NCBI RefSeq assembly: GCF_947623445.1
Contig: NC_135246.1
Coordinates: 10,275,856-10,339,855, forward strand
DNA length: 64,000 nucleotides
Direction of reading: 5' to 3'
DNA from: Clavelina lepadiformis
Taxonomy: Eukaryota > Chordata > Ascidiacea > Aplousobranchia > Clavelinidae
The position numbers and the translations under genes are program-made. Position 1 is the first letter of the stretch, and each line of letters opens with the position of its first letter. Positions 1-11,221 of the stretch are shown one piece after another. The notes under the pieces are model-generated. The model was given only the letters and a program-made list of their open reading frames with translations. It searched no databases and was not told the DNA's origin.

Positions 1-201
1 GCCTGGACCTGCAATACGCTATCGCCAAAACCATATCAAACCAGCCCACGTCGACGTCACATGCGCATTGGACTGCAACATTTTTCGTCTTTTTAATATC
101 ACGCATTGGTGGAGACCTCGTCACACATAAAATGTTCCCGCTTAAAATTGTGTTCCTAAAAGGAAATGACTTCTCAAAAGAACGAAGTAATCGAAATTAG
201 T

Positions 202-274
202 TGCCTCGACCCGGGATTGAACCAGGGACCTTTAGATCTTCAGTCTAACGCTCTCCCAACTGAGCTATCGAGGC
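202..274 (-). tRNA. tRNA-Phe(GAA), unit 1
   Basis: Reads as a 73-nt cloverleaf with a 7-bp acceptor stem GCCTCGA/TCGAGGC, discriminator A and anticodon GAA in the loop CTGAAGA. The A box is TAGCTCAGTTGG and the B box GGTTCAATCCC. Its first base lies 6 nt after the tRNA-Ile discriminator. Confidence 0.96.
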
Positions 275-280
275 AAGCTT

Positions 281-354
281 TGGCCAATACGGGGCTCGAA
301 CCCGCGACATTCGCGTTATTAGCACGACGCTCTAACCAACTGAGCTAATTGGCC
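281..354 (-). tRNA. tRNA-Ile(AAT), unit 1
   Basis: 74-nt cloverleaf with anticodon AAT (to be modified to IAU). This copy has an A at acceptor position 5, giving a fully Watson-Crick stem, where most other units have G pairing with T68. Confidence 0.96.
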
Positions 355-604
355 TCGATTGTTTGGGGTCCAAAACAACGATTAGTTTCACCATTATTCC
401 GACTTTGAAATTTTTGTTTTATTGAAGAATTTTCTGGCAAATTGAGAATTTTTCTTTCAGCAATCCATTTCTCTAAGTTATCACGGCATATACCTCCCTA
501 TTAACGAACAACAATCCTTATTCTTCAAAACAATTTTGTCATCAAAGCGAAAATACACTTTCTGGGCACTCACACGAAAGGTTATCCAGGTAATGTTAAG
601 AAAA

Positions 605-675
605 TGCATTGACCGGGAATCGAACCCGGGCCTCCCGCGTGGCAGGCGAGAATTCTACCACTGAACCATCAATGC
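605..675 (-). tRNA. tRNA-Gly(GCC), unit 1
   Basis: 71-nt cloverleaf with acceptor GCATTGA/TCAATGC, anticodon GCC, and TTTT directly after the discriminator as Pol III terminator. Confidence 0.96.
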
Positions 676-682
676 ATGCACT

Positions 683-754
683 TTCCCAGACCGGGAATCG
701 AACCCGGGCCGCCTGGGTGAAAGCCAGGAATCCTGACCACTAGACCATCTGGGA
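683..754 (-). tRNA. tRNA-Glu(TTC), unit 1
   Basis: 72-nt cloverleaf with acceptor TCCCAGA/TCTGGGA, anticodon TTC and B box GGTTCGATTCC. First gene of the Glu-Gly pair. Confidence 0.96.
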
Positions 755-866
755 GCGGCGATCGATCTTTATTTGATCCAGTAAATATACTTTGACTGAA
801 ATCCGGCTCAAGGGATCATGAGCCAATTTTTAAAAAATAGGCTTTTCAATGCAAAGTACATTTAAC

Positions 867-1175
867 TAAGAAGCTACTGTCGTAGAACCACTTCACGAAC
901 CTCCATCAATATTCGCTTGCAACAAGATCTAGGCTAAGAATGCCTACATTCTCAGTTTGACAGAATTACAAAATAATAACAAACCAGCCCACGTCGACGT
1001 CACATGCACATTGCACTTTGACATTTTTCATCCAGTAGATATGACGCATTGGTTGCGAAATCGTCATAAACACAGTGTTTCCAGCTGAAAAATGTGTTCC
1101 TAATGCGAACTGACACCTCAACAAAACAAAGTGAACGAAATTAGTTGCCTCGACACGCGATTGAACCAGGGACCA
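867..1175 (-). repeat. Internal duplication in the tRNA unit, with tRNA-Phe relic
   Basis: This spacer stretch is a diverged second copy of the sequence around the real tRNA-Phe (next copy ~1187-1646). Shared blocks include AAGAAGCTACT, CACGAGCCT, AACCAGCCCACGTCGACGTC and ATTAGTTGCCTCGAC. At 1146-1173 the 3' part of a tRNA-Phe is still readable, but the T stem is mutated and the 5' half is gone. The relic is present in every unit, so the internal duplication predates array amplification. Confidence 0.88.
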
Positions 1176-1609
1176 TTGAACATTAAACCAAGAAGCTACT
1201 ATCGCAAAACTACATCACGAGCCTTCCTCAATTTTGGCTTGCAACGATATATAGGCTAGGAATGCCTACATTCTTAGTTTGGACAGAATCATTTTACTAA
1301 AATTTATAAAACAACCACCTAAACTTTACAGCATGTTTTGAGAGTAAAAGTTTCGGACAACTAATCCACGGAAAACAAATATGCGACTTCTAAATAATTT
1401 ACAGCTTAGCCTGGACCTGCAATACGCTATCGCCAAAACCATATCAAACCAGCCCACGTCGACGTCACATGCGCATTGGACTGCAACATTTTTCGTCTTT
1501 TTAATATCACGCATTGGTGGAGACCTCGTCACACATAAAATGTTCCCGCTTAAAATTGTGTTCCTAAAAGGAAATGACTTCTCAAAAGAACGAAGTAATC
1601 GAAATTAGT

Positions 1610-1682
1610 TGCCTCGACCCGGGATTGAACCAGGGACCTTTAGATCTTCAGTCTAACGCTCTCCCAACTGAGCTATCGAGGC
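1610..1682 (-). tRNA. tRNA-Phe(GAA), unit 2
   Basis: Identical in sequence to the unit 1 gene. Confidence 0.96.
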
Positions 1683-1688
1683 AAGCTT

Positions 1689-1762
1689 TGGCCAATACGG
1701 GGCTCGAACCCGCGACATTCGCGTTATTAGCACGACGCTCTAACCAACTGAGCTAATCGGCC
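1689..1762 (-). tRNA. tRNA-Ile(AAT), unit 2
   Basis: Consensus form of the array, with a G5-T68 wobble in the acceptor stem. Confidence 0.96.
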
Positions 1763-2012
1763 TGGATTGTTTGGGGTCCAAAACAACGATTAATTTCACC
1801 ATTATTCCGACTTTGAAATTTTTGTTTTATTGAAGAATTTTCTGGTAAATTGAGAATTTTTCTTTCAGCAATCCATTTCTCTAAGTTATCACGGCATATA
1901 CCTCCCTATTAACGAACAACAATCCTTATTCTTCAAAACATTTTTGTCATCAAAGCGAAAATACACTTTCTGGGCACTCACACGAAAGGTTATCCAGGTA
2001 ATGTTAAGAAAA

Positions 2013-2083
2013 TGCATTGACCGGGAATCGAACCCGGGCCTCCCGCGTGGCAGGCGAGAATTCTACCACTGAACCATCAATGC
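2013..2083 (-). tRNA. tRNA-Gly(GCC), unit 2
   Basis: Consensus copy, with TTTT directly downstream. Confidence 0.96.
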
Positions 2084-2090
2084 ATGCACT

Positions 2091-2162
2091 TTCCCAGACC
2101 GGGAATCGAACCCGGGCCGCCTGGGTGAAAGCCAGGAATCCTGACCACTAGACCATCTGGGA
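2091..2162 (-). tRNA. tRNA-Glu(TTC), unit 2
   Basis: Consensus copy. Confidence 0.96.
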
Positions 2163-3016
2163 GCGGCGATCGATCTTTATTTGATCCAGTAAATATACTT
2201 TGACTGAAATCCGGCTCAAGGGATCATGAGCCAATTTAAAAAAACAGGCTTTTCAATGCAAAGTACATTTAACTAAGAAGCTACTGTCGTAGATCCACTT
2301 CACGAGCCTCCATCAATATTCGCTTGCAACGAGATCTAGGCTAAGAATGCCTACATTCTCAGTTTGACAGAATTACAAAATAATAACAAACCAGCCCACG
2401 TCGACGTCACATGCACATTGCACTTCGACATTTTTCATCCAGTATATATGACGCATTGGTTGCGAAATCGTCATAAACACAGTGTTTCCAGCCGAAAAAT
2501 GTGTTCCTAATGCGAACTGACACCTCAACAAAACAAAGTGAACGAAATTAGTTGCCTCGACACGCGATTGAACCAGGGACCATTGAACATTAAACCAAGA
2601 AGCTACTATCGCAAAACTACATCACGAGCCTTCCTCAATTTTGGCTTGCAACGATATATAGGCTAGGAATGCTTACATTCTTAGTTTGGACAGAATCATT
2701 TTACTAAAATTTATAAAACAACCACCTAAACTTTACAGCATGTTTTGAGAGTAAAAGTTTCGGACAACTAATCCACGGAAAACAAATATGCGACTTCTAA
2801 ATAATTTACAGCTTAGCCTGGACCTGCAATACGCTATCGCCAAAACCATATCAAACCAGCCCACGTTGACGTCACATGCGCATTGGACTGCAACATTTTT
2901 CGTCTTTTTAATGTCACGCATTGGTGGAGACCTCGTCACACATAAAATGTTCCCGCTTAAAATTGTGTTCCTAAAAGGAAATGACTTCTCAAAAGAACGA
3001 AGTAATCGAAATTAGT

Positions 3017-3089
3017 TGCCTCGACCCGGGATTGAACCAGGGACCTTTAGATCTTCAGTCTAACGCTCTCCCAACTGAGCTATCGAGGC
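3017..3089 (-). tRNA. tRNA-Phe(GAA), unit 3
   Basis: Consensus copy. The unit before it is 1,407 bp, one base shorter than the others. Confidence 0.96.
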
Positions 3090-3095
3090 AAGCTT

Positions 3096-3169
3096 TGGCC
3101 AATACGGGGCTCGAACCCGCGACATTCGCGTTATTAGCACGACGCTCTAACCAACTGAGCTAATCGGCC
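3096..3169 (-). tRNA. tRNA-Ile(AAT), unit 3
   Basis: Consensus copy. Confidence 0.96.
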
Positions 3170-3419
3170 TCGATTGTTTGGGGTCCAAAACAACGATTAA
3201 TTTCACCATTATTCCGACTTTGAAATTTTGGTTTTATTCAAGAATTTTCTGGCAAATTGAGAATTTTTCTTTCAGCAATCCATTTCTCTAAGTTATCACG
3301 GCATATACCTTCCTATTAACGAACAACAATCCTTATTCTTCAAAACATTTTTGTCATCAAAGCGAAAATACACTTTCTGGGCACTCACACGAAAGGTTAT
3401 CCAGGTAATGTTAAGAAAA

Positions 3420-3490
3420 TGCATTGACCGGGAATCGAACCCGGGCCTCCCGCGTGGCAGGCGAGAATTCTACCACTGAACCATCAATGC
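3420..3490 (-). tRNA. tRNA-Gly(GCC), unit 3
   Basis: Consensus copy. Confidence 0.96.
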
Positions 3491-3497
3491 ATGCACT

Positions 3498-3569
3498 TTC
3501 CCAGACCGGGAATCGAACCCGGGCCGCCTGGGTGAAAGCCAGGAATCCTGACCACTAGACCATCTGGGA
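3498..3569 (-). tRNA. tRNA-Glu(TTC), unit 3
   Basis: Consensus copy. Confidence 0.96.
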
Positions 3570-4424
3570 GCGGCGATCGATCTTTATTTGATCCAGTAAA
3601 TATACTTTGACTGAAATCCGGCTCAAGGGATCATGAGCCAATTTTTAAAAAATAGGCTTTTCAATGCAAAGTACATTTAACTAAGAAGCTACTGTCGTAG
3701 AACCACTTCACGAGCCTCCATCAATATTCGCTTGCAACAAGATCTAGGCTAAGAATGCCTACAATCTCAGTTTGACAGAATTACAAAATAATAACAAACC
3801 AGCCCACGTCGACGTCACATGCACATTGCACTTCGACATTTTTCATCCAGTAGATATGACGCATTGGTTGCGAAATCGTCATAAACACAGTGTTTCCAGC
3901 TGAAAAATTTGTTCCTAATGCGAACTGACACCTCAACAAAACAAAGTGAACGAAATTAGTTGCCTCGACACGCGATTGAACCAGGGATCATTGAACATTA
4001 AACCAAGAAGGTACTATCGCAAAACTACATCACGAGCCTTCCTCAATTTTGGCTTGCAACGACATATAGGCTAGGAATGCCTACATTCTTAGTTTGGACA
4101 GAATCATTTTACTAAAATTTATAAAACAACCACCTAAGCTTTACAGCATGTTTTGAGAGTAAAAGTTTCGGACAACTAATCCACGGAAAACAAATATGCG
4201 ACTTCTAAATAATTTACAGCTTAGCCTGGACCTGCAATACGCTATCGCCAAAACCATATCAAACCAGCCCACGTCGACGTCACATGCGCATTGGACTGCA
4301 ACATTTTTCGTCTTTTTAATATCACGCATTGGTGGAGACCTCGTCACACATAAAATGTTCCCGCTTAAAATTGTGTTCCTAAAAGGAAATGACTTCTCAA
4401 AAGAACGAAGTAATCGAAATTAGT

Positions 4425-4497
4425 TGCCTCGACCCGGGATTGAACCAGGGACCTTTAGATCTTCAGTCTAACGCTCTCCCAACTGAGCTATCGAGGC
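4425..4497 (-). tRNA. tRNA-Phe(GAA), unit 4
   Basis: Consensus copy. Confidence 0.96.
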
Positions 4498-4503
4498 AAG
4501 CTT

Positions 4504-4577
4504 TGGCCAATACGGGGCTCGAACCCGCGACATTCGCGTTATTAGCACGACGCTCTAACCAACTGAGCTAATCGGCC
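4504..4577 (-). tRNA. tRNA-Ile(AAT), unit 4
   Basis: Consensus copy. Confidence 0.96.
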
Positions 4578-4827
4578 TCGATTGTTTGGGGTCCAAAACA
4601 ACGATTAATTTCACCATTATTCCGACTTTGAAATTTTTGTTTTATTGAAGAATTTTCTGGCAAATTGAGAATTTTTTTTTCAGCAATCCATTTCTCTAAG
4701 TTATCACGGCATATACCTCCCTATTAACGAACAACAATCCTTATTCTTCAAAACATTTTTGTCATCAAAGCGAAAATACACTTTCTGGGCACTCACACGA
4801 AAGGTTATCCAGGTAATGTTAAGAAAA

Positions 4828-4898
4828 TGCATTGACCGGGAATCGAACCCGGGCCTCCCGCGTGGCAGGCGAGAATTCTACCACTGAACCATCAATGC
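4828..4898 (-). tRNA. tRNA-Gly(GCC), unit 4
   Basis: Consensus copy. Confidence 0.96.
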
Positions 4899-4905
4899 AT
4901 GCACT

Positions 4906-4977
4906 TTCCCAGACCGGGAATCGAACCCGGGCCGCCTGGGTGAAAGCCAGCAATCCTGACCACTAGACCATCTGGGA
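4906..4977 (-). tRNA. tRNA-Glu(TTC), unit 4, anticodon-stem variant
   Basis: A C-to-G change at the first base of the anticodon stem (TCCTGG becomes TGCTGG) leaves a G-G mismatch. The gene may be weaker or on its way to a pseudogene. Confidence 0.88.
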
Positions 4978-5832
4978 GCGGCGATCGATCTTTATTTGAT
5001 CCAGTAAATATACTTTGACTGAAATCCGGCTCAAGGGATCATGAGCCAATTTTTAAAAAATAGGCTTTTCAAAGCAAAGTACATTTAACTAAGAAGCTAC
5101 TGTCGTAGAACCACTTCACGAGCCTCCATCAATATTCGCTTGCAACAAGATCTAGGCTAAGAATGCCTACATTCTCAGTTTGACAGATATACAAAATAAT
5201 AACAAACCAGCCCACGTCGACGTCACATGCACATTGCACTTCGACATTTTTCATCCAGTAGATATGACGCATTGGTTGCGAAATCGTCATAAACACAGTG
5301 TTTCCAGCTGAAAAATGTGTTCCTAATGCGAACTGACACCTCAACAAAACAAAGTGAACGAAATTAGTTGCCTCGACACGCGATTGAACCAGGGATCATT
5401 GAACATTAAACCAAGAAGCTACTATCGCAAAACTACATCACGAGCCTTCCTCAATTTTGGCTTGCAACGACATATAGGCTAGGAATGCCTACATTCTTAG
5501 TTTGGACAGAATCATTTTACTAAAATTTATAAAACAACCACCTAAGCTTTACAGCATGTTTTGAGAGTAAAAGTTTCGGACAACTAATCCACGGAAAACA
5601 AATATGCGACTTCTAAATAATTTACAGCTTAGCCTGGACCTGCAATACGCTATCGCCAAAACCATATCAAACCAGCCCACGTCGACGTCACATGCGCATT
5701 GGACTGCAACATTTTTCGTCTTTTTAATATCACGCATTGGTGGAGACCTCGTCACACATAAAATGTTCCCGCTTAAAATTGTGTTCCTAAAAGGAAATGA
5801 CTTCTCAAAAGAACGAAGTAATCGAAATTAGT

Positions 5833-5905
5833 TGCCTCGACCCGGGATTGAACCAGGGACCTTTAGATCTTCAGTCTAACGCTCTCCCAACTGAGCTATC
5901 GAGGC
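5833..5905 (-). tRNA. tRNA-Phe(GAA), unit 5
   Basis: Consensus copy. Confidence 0.96.
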
Positions 5906-5911
5906 AAGCTT

Positions 5912-5985
5912 TGGCCAATACGGGGCTCGAACCCGCGACATTCGCGTTATTAGCACGACGCTCTAACCAACTGAGCTAATCGGCC
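5912..5985 (-). tRNA. tRNA-Ile(AAT), unit 5
   Basis: Consensus copy. Confidence 0.96.
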
Positions 5986-6235
5986 TCGATTGTTTGGGGT
6001 CCAAAACAACGATTAATTTCACCATTATTCCGACTTTGAAATTTTTGTTTTATTGAAGAATTTTCTGGCAAATTGAGAATTTTTCTTTCAGCAATCCATT
6101 TCTCTAAGTTATCACGGCATATACCTCCCTATTAACGAACAACAATCCTTATTCTTCAAAACATTTTTGTCATCAAAGCGAAAATACACTTTCTGGGCAC
6201 TCACACGAAAGGTTATCCAGGTAATGTTAAGAAAA

Positions 6236-6306
6236 TGCATTGACCGGGAATCGAACCCGGGCCTCCCGCGTGGCAGGCGAGAATTCTACCACTGAACCAT
6301 CAATGC
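6236..6306 (-). tRNA. tRNA-Gly(GCC), unit 5
   Basis: Consensus copy. Confidence 0.96.
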
Positions 6307-6313
6307 ATGCACT

Positions 6314-6385
6314 TTCCCAGACCGGGAATCGAACCCGGGCCGCCTGGGTGAAAGCCAGGAATCCTGACCACTAGACCATCTGGGA
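6314..6385 (-). tRNA. tRNA-Glu(TTC), unit 5
   Basis: Consensus copy. Confidence 0.96.
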
Positions 6386-7240
6386 GCGGCGATCGATCTT
6401 TATTTGATCCAGTAAATATACTTTGACTGAAATCCGGCTCAAGGGATCATGACCCAATTTTTAAAAAACAGGCTTTTCAATGGAAAGTACATTTAACTAA
6501 AATGCTACTGTCGTAGAACCACTTCACGAGCCTCCATCAATATTCGCTTGCAACGAGATCTAGGCTAAGAATGCCTACATTCTCAGTTTGACAGAATTAC
6601 AAAATAATAACAAACCAGCCCACGTCGACGTCACATGCACATTGCACTTCGACATTTTTCATCCAGTAGATATGACGCATTGGTTGCGAAATCGTCATAA
6701 ACACAGTGTTTCCAGCTGAAAAATGTGTTCCTAATGCGAACTGACACCTCAACAAAACAAAGTGAACGAAATTAGTTGCCTCGACACGCGATTGAACCAG
6801 GGACCATTGAACATTAAACCAAGAAGCTACTATCGCAAAACTACATCACGAGCCTTCCTCAATTTTGGCTTGCAACGATATATAGGCTAGGAATGCCTAC
6901 ATTCTTAGTTTGGACAGAATCATTTTACTAAAATTTATAAAACAACCACCTAAACTTTACAGCATGTTTTGAGAGTAAAAGTTTCGGACAACTAATCCAC
7001 GGAAAACAAATATGCGACTTCTAAATAATTTACAGCTTAGCCTGGACCTGCAATACGCTATCGCCAAAACCATATCAAACCAGCCCACGTCGACGTCACA
7101 TGCGCATTGGACTGCAACATTTTTCGTCTTTTTAATATCACGCATTGGTTGAGACCTCGTCACACATAAAATGTTCCCGCTTAAAATTGTGTTCCTAAAA
7201 GGAAATGACTTCTCAAAAGAACGAAGTAATCGAAATTAGT

Positions 7241-7313
7241 TGCCTCGACCCGGGATTGAACCAGGGACCTTTAGATCTTCAGTCTAACGCTCTCCCAACT
7301 GAGCTATCGAGGC
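7241..7313 (-). tRNA. tRNA-Phe(GAA), unit 6
   Basis: Consensus copy. Confidence 0.96.
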
Positions 7314-7319
7314 AAGCTT

Positions 7320-7393
7320 TGGCCAATACGGGGCTCGAACCCGCGACATTCGCGTTATTAGCACGACGCTCTAACCAACTGAGCTAATCGGCC
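7320..7393 (-). tRNA. tRNA-Ile(AAT), unit 6
   Basis: Consensus body. A piggyBac-type element begins 31 bp upstream of its 5' end, so its natural upstream flank is replaced by transposon sequence. Confidence 0.96.
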
Positions 7394-7424
7394 TGGATTG
7401 TTTGGGGTCCAAAACAACGATTAA

Positions 7425-9439
7425 CCTTTGTCCTACTGCATGGGTACATTTGTAACTTTTCCAATTTTAAATTAAGGCAGTCTTTTTTCTAGAAACCTGA
7501 GGGACCTGAGATTTCCTGACATCTCTACATCTTTTTGTTAGATTATGCAGAGTAAATTTCGGCAAAAAGCTTTACACGTTACCGAGATAGAGGATCGAGT
7601 TGTTTTTACACCCTTAAGAGGCGGCATGGGTACAATTGTACCCTTACACATTTTGTATCGAAATGACGCCGGAATACATAACACAAAGACAATTTTTTGA
7701 ATGTTGAGTGAAACAGGTTACAGAAATGATTTATTTGGTACAGAAATATGAAAGAAAACTTAATCAAGGTGGTTTTAGTCCGTTTCACAAGTAATGCACT
7801 TTGTTTTTGTTACTGAGTGTTCGTCGCTAACAGGCTGAACGCAAACCACGCAGCTTTTCCTGGTCTTTCGTCATTTTCGTTTCTGGTGTCTGCCACATAG
7901 CAGTTACCAACAATCGGTGTAGCTCCATTACTTCCATGGGATTTTTTGAAGTTAGTTCGACTTCTGACGGTGTCGCAGTGTGCCGTCCTAGAACCATTTC
8001 CACTGCAGCTCGAAGGAAACGGTTTCTCATCACCATCCGGTTGGCAGAGCGAGCTTCCCCTGAAGGCATACATAGCTGTTTCACAAGATCTTTCAGAAAC
8101 TCTCTCCGTTGGTCCTTTTTCTAGAACTCTTGGTTGTGCTCCCTGTAGATGATAAACGACGCTAAGCCAGTGAAGTCGATCATAAAAACGCCAATGGCCA
8201 ACGCAATGTCCGTCGTTTACACTTCACTCACCCAGCATTTTGTCCATCGTGTCCAACCCACCTTTGGTTTTGACATAAGACTTGATTATCTAGGGTTTGC
8301 TTGATTGCGTCGCTTCGACTTCTCCAGTTATGTGCATGGATGATAGAAGAGCACAACCGATTTTTTTTTCTTTGGTACATATGAACAGACTCTTGCATCT
8401 TGATGGTAGACGAAATTGGTCGAGTAAACCGCCCTTTTCTTGGCAGGCTGCATGTTGCTAGGCAAAAACTTTTTGTTTTTTCTGACTGTTCCAACTAAAG
8501 TCATGTCCCATGTGTTCATTACATTAGCTAGCTGTGCCTGTAAAGAAAGTATCGGTGGTGACATTTCTTCCAGAGCCTTTATACAAACAAGCCAGGTTCT
8601 GAACTGCTCGCTCACCAATATTTATTTGTCTGGGACCATCTACTGGTTTACCAGTATAAATCTGACCATGTAGCGGGTGGGAGTTTGATGCATCACGAGC
8701 CCAGAAATCCTTGATGCCATATTTAGCCGGTTTTGATGGTATATAATTATATACTGTGTAAATTTAGTATGTCCTCGATATGGAAACAATTGTTCATCTA
8801 TGGTGATGCTTTCATGTGGTTTGTATGCTCTCTCCAAATTTTTATTCAGCATGAGCCAAATATCTCGTATTGGTGCAGCTTTATCTTTTTACACATGCTT
8901 TGCACGGGTATTTTCGTTGTCAAATCAAATAAATCTGAGCATCATCTTGAAGCGATCTCGAAACATAGCTGCACGTACAAGAGGCAAAGCATCTACTTTC
9001 CACATATCTTCCACATTATCTTTGTTATTTCTGCGTACACCAGCAACAATAAGGATGCCAATAAATGCTAAACTTTAGCATTTATTGGCATAGATTCTTT
9101 AGCAGCTAAAAAATCTATGCTAAATTTCGAATCGGTGAAATGCCATGTAATATCAGCGGAAATTTATGGGAGTTAAGGACAGGGGCATAATGAGCTGTTT
9201 TTCTGAGTATAATCGAGGTCACAATAATAACATATCATATAGCGTTGTTCAATGTCTACGTGGCCTACCAACACGTGTGATACTTCTGTAGAGCACAGTA
9301 TTTAAACATTCGGACCATTAAATACGGCACACCGTACAAAAAGTATAACTAATTTGGGAATTTCAATATTAAATGTTTGTGGGTACAATTGTACCCATAC
9401 CGCCTTTTAGCGGTGTAAAATTATGCAGTAGGACAAAGG
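7425..9439 (-). mobile_element. piggyBac-type DNA transposon, ~2.0 kb, inserted in tRNA unit 6
   Basis: Flanked by TTAA at 7421-7424 and 9440-9443, the obligatory piggyBac target. The terminal inverted repeats match perfectly over 17 bp (CCTTTGTCCTACTGCAT). A 16-bp palindrome GGGTACAATTGTACCC lies near each end, at 7628-7643 and 9381-9396. The minus strand holds a transposase-like reading frame in pieces (next feature). The host unit reads on without loss from 7420 to 9444 after allowing for the duplicated TTAA. The identical TIRs suggest a fairly recent insertion, after the array amplified. Confidence 0.93.
7810..8852 (-). pseudogene. Degraded piggyBac transposase
   Basis: The minus strand shows piggyBac transposase landmarks in order. 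An ITIDEQLFPYRG block (around 8640-8852) holds the first catalytic Asp region. A GTVRKNKKFLP block (8328-8618) matches the family's GTxRKNKRxxP signature. A C-terminal segment (7810-8073) follows. The blocks lie in different frames and are separated by stops, and the N-terminal part upstream of 8852 is poorly preserved. The transposase is therefore inactive, though the ends could still be moved in trans. Plus-strand open frames here are antisense shadows. Confidence 0.8.
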
Positions 9440-9662
9440 TTAATTTCACCATTATTCCGACTTTGAAATTTTTTTTTTATTGAAGAATTTTCTGGCAAAT
9501 TGAGAATTTTTCTTTCAGCAATCCATTTCTCTAAGTTATCACGGCATATACCTCCCTATTAACGAACAACAATCCTTATTCTTCAAAACATTTTTGTCAT
9601 CAAAGCGAAAATACACTTTCTGGTCACTCACACGAAAGGTTATCCAGGTAATGTTAAGAAAA

Positions 9663-9733
9663 TGCATTGATCGGGAATCGAACCCGGGCCTCCCGCGTGG
9701 CAGGCGAGAATTCTACCACTGAACCATCAATGC
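9663..9733 (-). tRNA. tRNA-Gly(GCC), unit 6
   Basis: One substitution at T-stem position 65 gives a C49-A65 mismatch; otherwise consensus. Confidence 0.9.
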
Positions 9734-9740
9734 ATGCACT

Positions 9741-9812
9741 TTCCCAGACCGGGAATCGAACCCGGGCCGCCTGGGTGAAAGCCAGGAATCCTGACCACTA
9801 GACCATCTGGGA
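9741..9812 (-). tRNA. tRNA-Glu(TTC), unit 6
   Basis: Consensus copy, separated from its Ile-Phe partners by the piggyBac insertion. Confidence 0.96.
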
Positions 9813-10667
9813 GCGGCGATCGATCTTTATTTGATCCAGTAAATATACTTTGACTGAAATCCGGCTCAAGGGATCATGATCCAATTTTTAAAAAATAGGC
9901 TTTTCAATGCAAAGTACATTTAACTAAGAAGCTACTGTCGTAGAACCACTTCACGAGCCTCCATCAATATTCGCTTGCAACGAGATCTAGGCTAAGAATG
10001 CCTACATTCTCAGTTTGACAGAATTACAAAATAATAACAAACCAGCCCACGTCGACGTCACATGCACATTGCACTTCGACATTTTTCATCCAGTAGATAT
10101 GACGCATTGGTTGCGAAATCGTCATAAACACAGTGTTTCCAGCTGAAAAATGTGTTCCTAATGCGAACTGACACCTCAACAAAACAAAGTGAACGAAATT
10201 AGTTGCCTCGACACGCGATTGAACCAGGGACCATTGAACATTAAACCAAGAAGCTACTATCGCAAAACTACATCACGAGCCTTCCTCAATTTTGGCTTGC
10301 AACGATATTCAGGCTAGGAATGCCTACATTCTTAGTTTGGACAGAATCATTTTACTAAAATTTATAAAACAACCACCTAAACTTTACAGCATGTTTTGAG
10401 AGTAAAAGTTTCGGACAACTAATCCACGGAAAACAAATATGCGACTTCTAAATAATTTACAGCTTAGCCTGGACCTTCAATCCGCTATCGCCAAAACCAT
10501 ATCAAACCAGCCCACGTCGACGTCACATGCGCATTGGACTGCAACATTTTTCGTCTTTTTAATATCACGCATTGGTTGAGACCTCGTCACACATAAAATG
10601 TTCCCGCTTAAAATTGTGTTCCTAAAAGGAAATGACTTCTCAAAAGAACGAAGTAATCGAAATTAGT

Positions 10668-10740
10668 TGCCTCGATCCGGGATTGAACCAGGGATCTTTA
10701 GATCTTCAGTCTAACGCTCTCCCAACTGAGCTATCGAGGC
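10668..10740 (-). tRNA. tRNA-Phe(GAA), unit 7, T-stem variant
   Basis: Two changes: one in the variable loop and one giving a C49-A65 mismatch in the T stem. Anticodon intact. Confidence 0.85.
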
Positions 10741-10746
10741 AAGCTT

Positions 10747-10821
10747 TGGCCAATACGTGGGCTCGAACCCGCGACATGCGCGTTATTAGCACGACGCTCT
10801 AACCAACTGAGCTAATCGGCC
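10747..10821 (-). tRNA. tRNA-Ile(AAT), unit 7, likely damaged
   Basis: 75 nt instead of 74. An extra base in the 3' side of the T stem (GCCCACG against GCCCCG) disrupts the arm, and a variable-loop base is changed. Probably a pseudogene or poorly processed. Confidence 0.75.
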
Positions 10822-11071
10822 TCGATTGTTTGGGTTCCAAAACAACGATTAATTTCACCATTATTCCGACTTTGAAATTCTTGTTTTATTGAAGAATTTT
10901 CTGGCAAATTGAGAATTTTTTTTTCAGCAATCCATTTCTCTAAGTTATCACGGCATATACCTCCCTATTAACGAACAACAATCCTTATTCTTCAAAACAT
11001 TTTTGTCATCAAAGCGAAAATACACTTTCTGGGCACTCACACGAAAGGTTATCCAGGTAATGTTAAGAAAA

Positions 11072-11142
11072 TGCATTGACCGGGAATCGAACCCGGGCCT
11101 CCCGCGTGGCAGGCGAGAATTCTACCACTGAACCATCAATGC
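11072..11142 (-). tRNA. tRNA-Gly(GCC), unit 7
   Basis: Consensus copy. Confidence 0.95.
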
Positions 11143-11149
11143 ATGCACT

Positions 11150-11221
11150 TACCCAGACCGGGAATCGAACCCGGGCCGCCTGGGTGAAAGCCAGGAATCC
11201 TAACCACTAGACCATCTGGGA
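11150..11221 (-). tRNA. tRNA-Glu(TTC), unit 7, acceptor variant
   Basis: The last acceptor base is T instead of A, so the 1:72 pair becomes T-T. A D-arm change C to T (GGTTAGG) is also present. Confidence 0.85.

Noticed and set aside
166-348. A 60-codon open frame repeated in each array unit
   Set aside because: It runs across tRNA-Phe and tRNA-Ile on the opposite strand; a shadow of the tRNA genes.
1326-1608. 68- and 75-codon open frames on both strands of each array spacer
   Set aside because: They overlap each other, lack codon-level constraint between copies and recur only because the unit is repeated.
7936-8152. Plus-strand open frames inside the piggyBac element
   Set aside because: Antisense to the degraded transposase.
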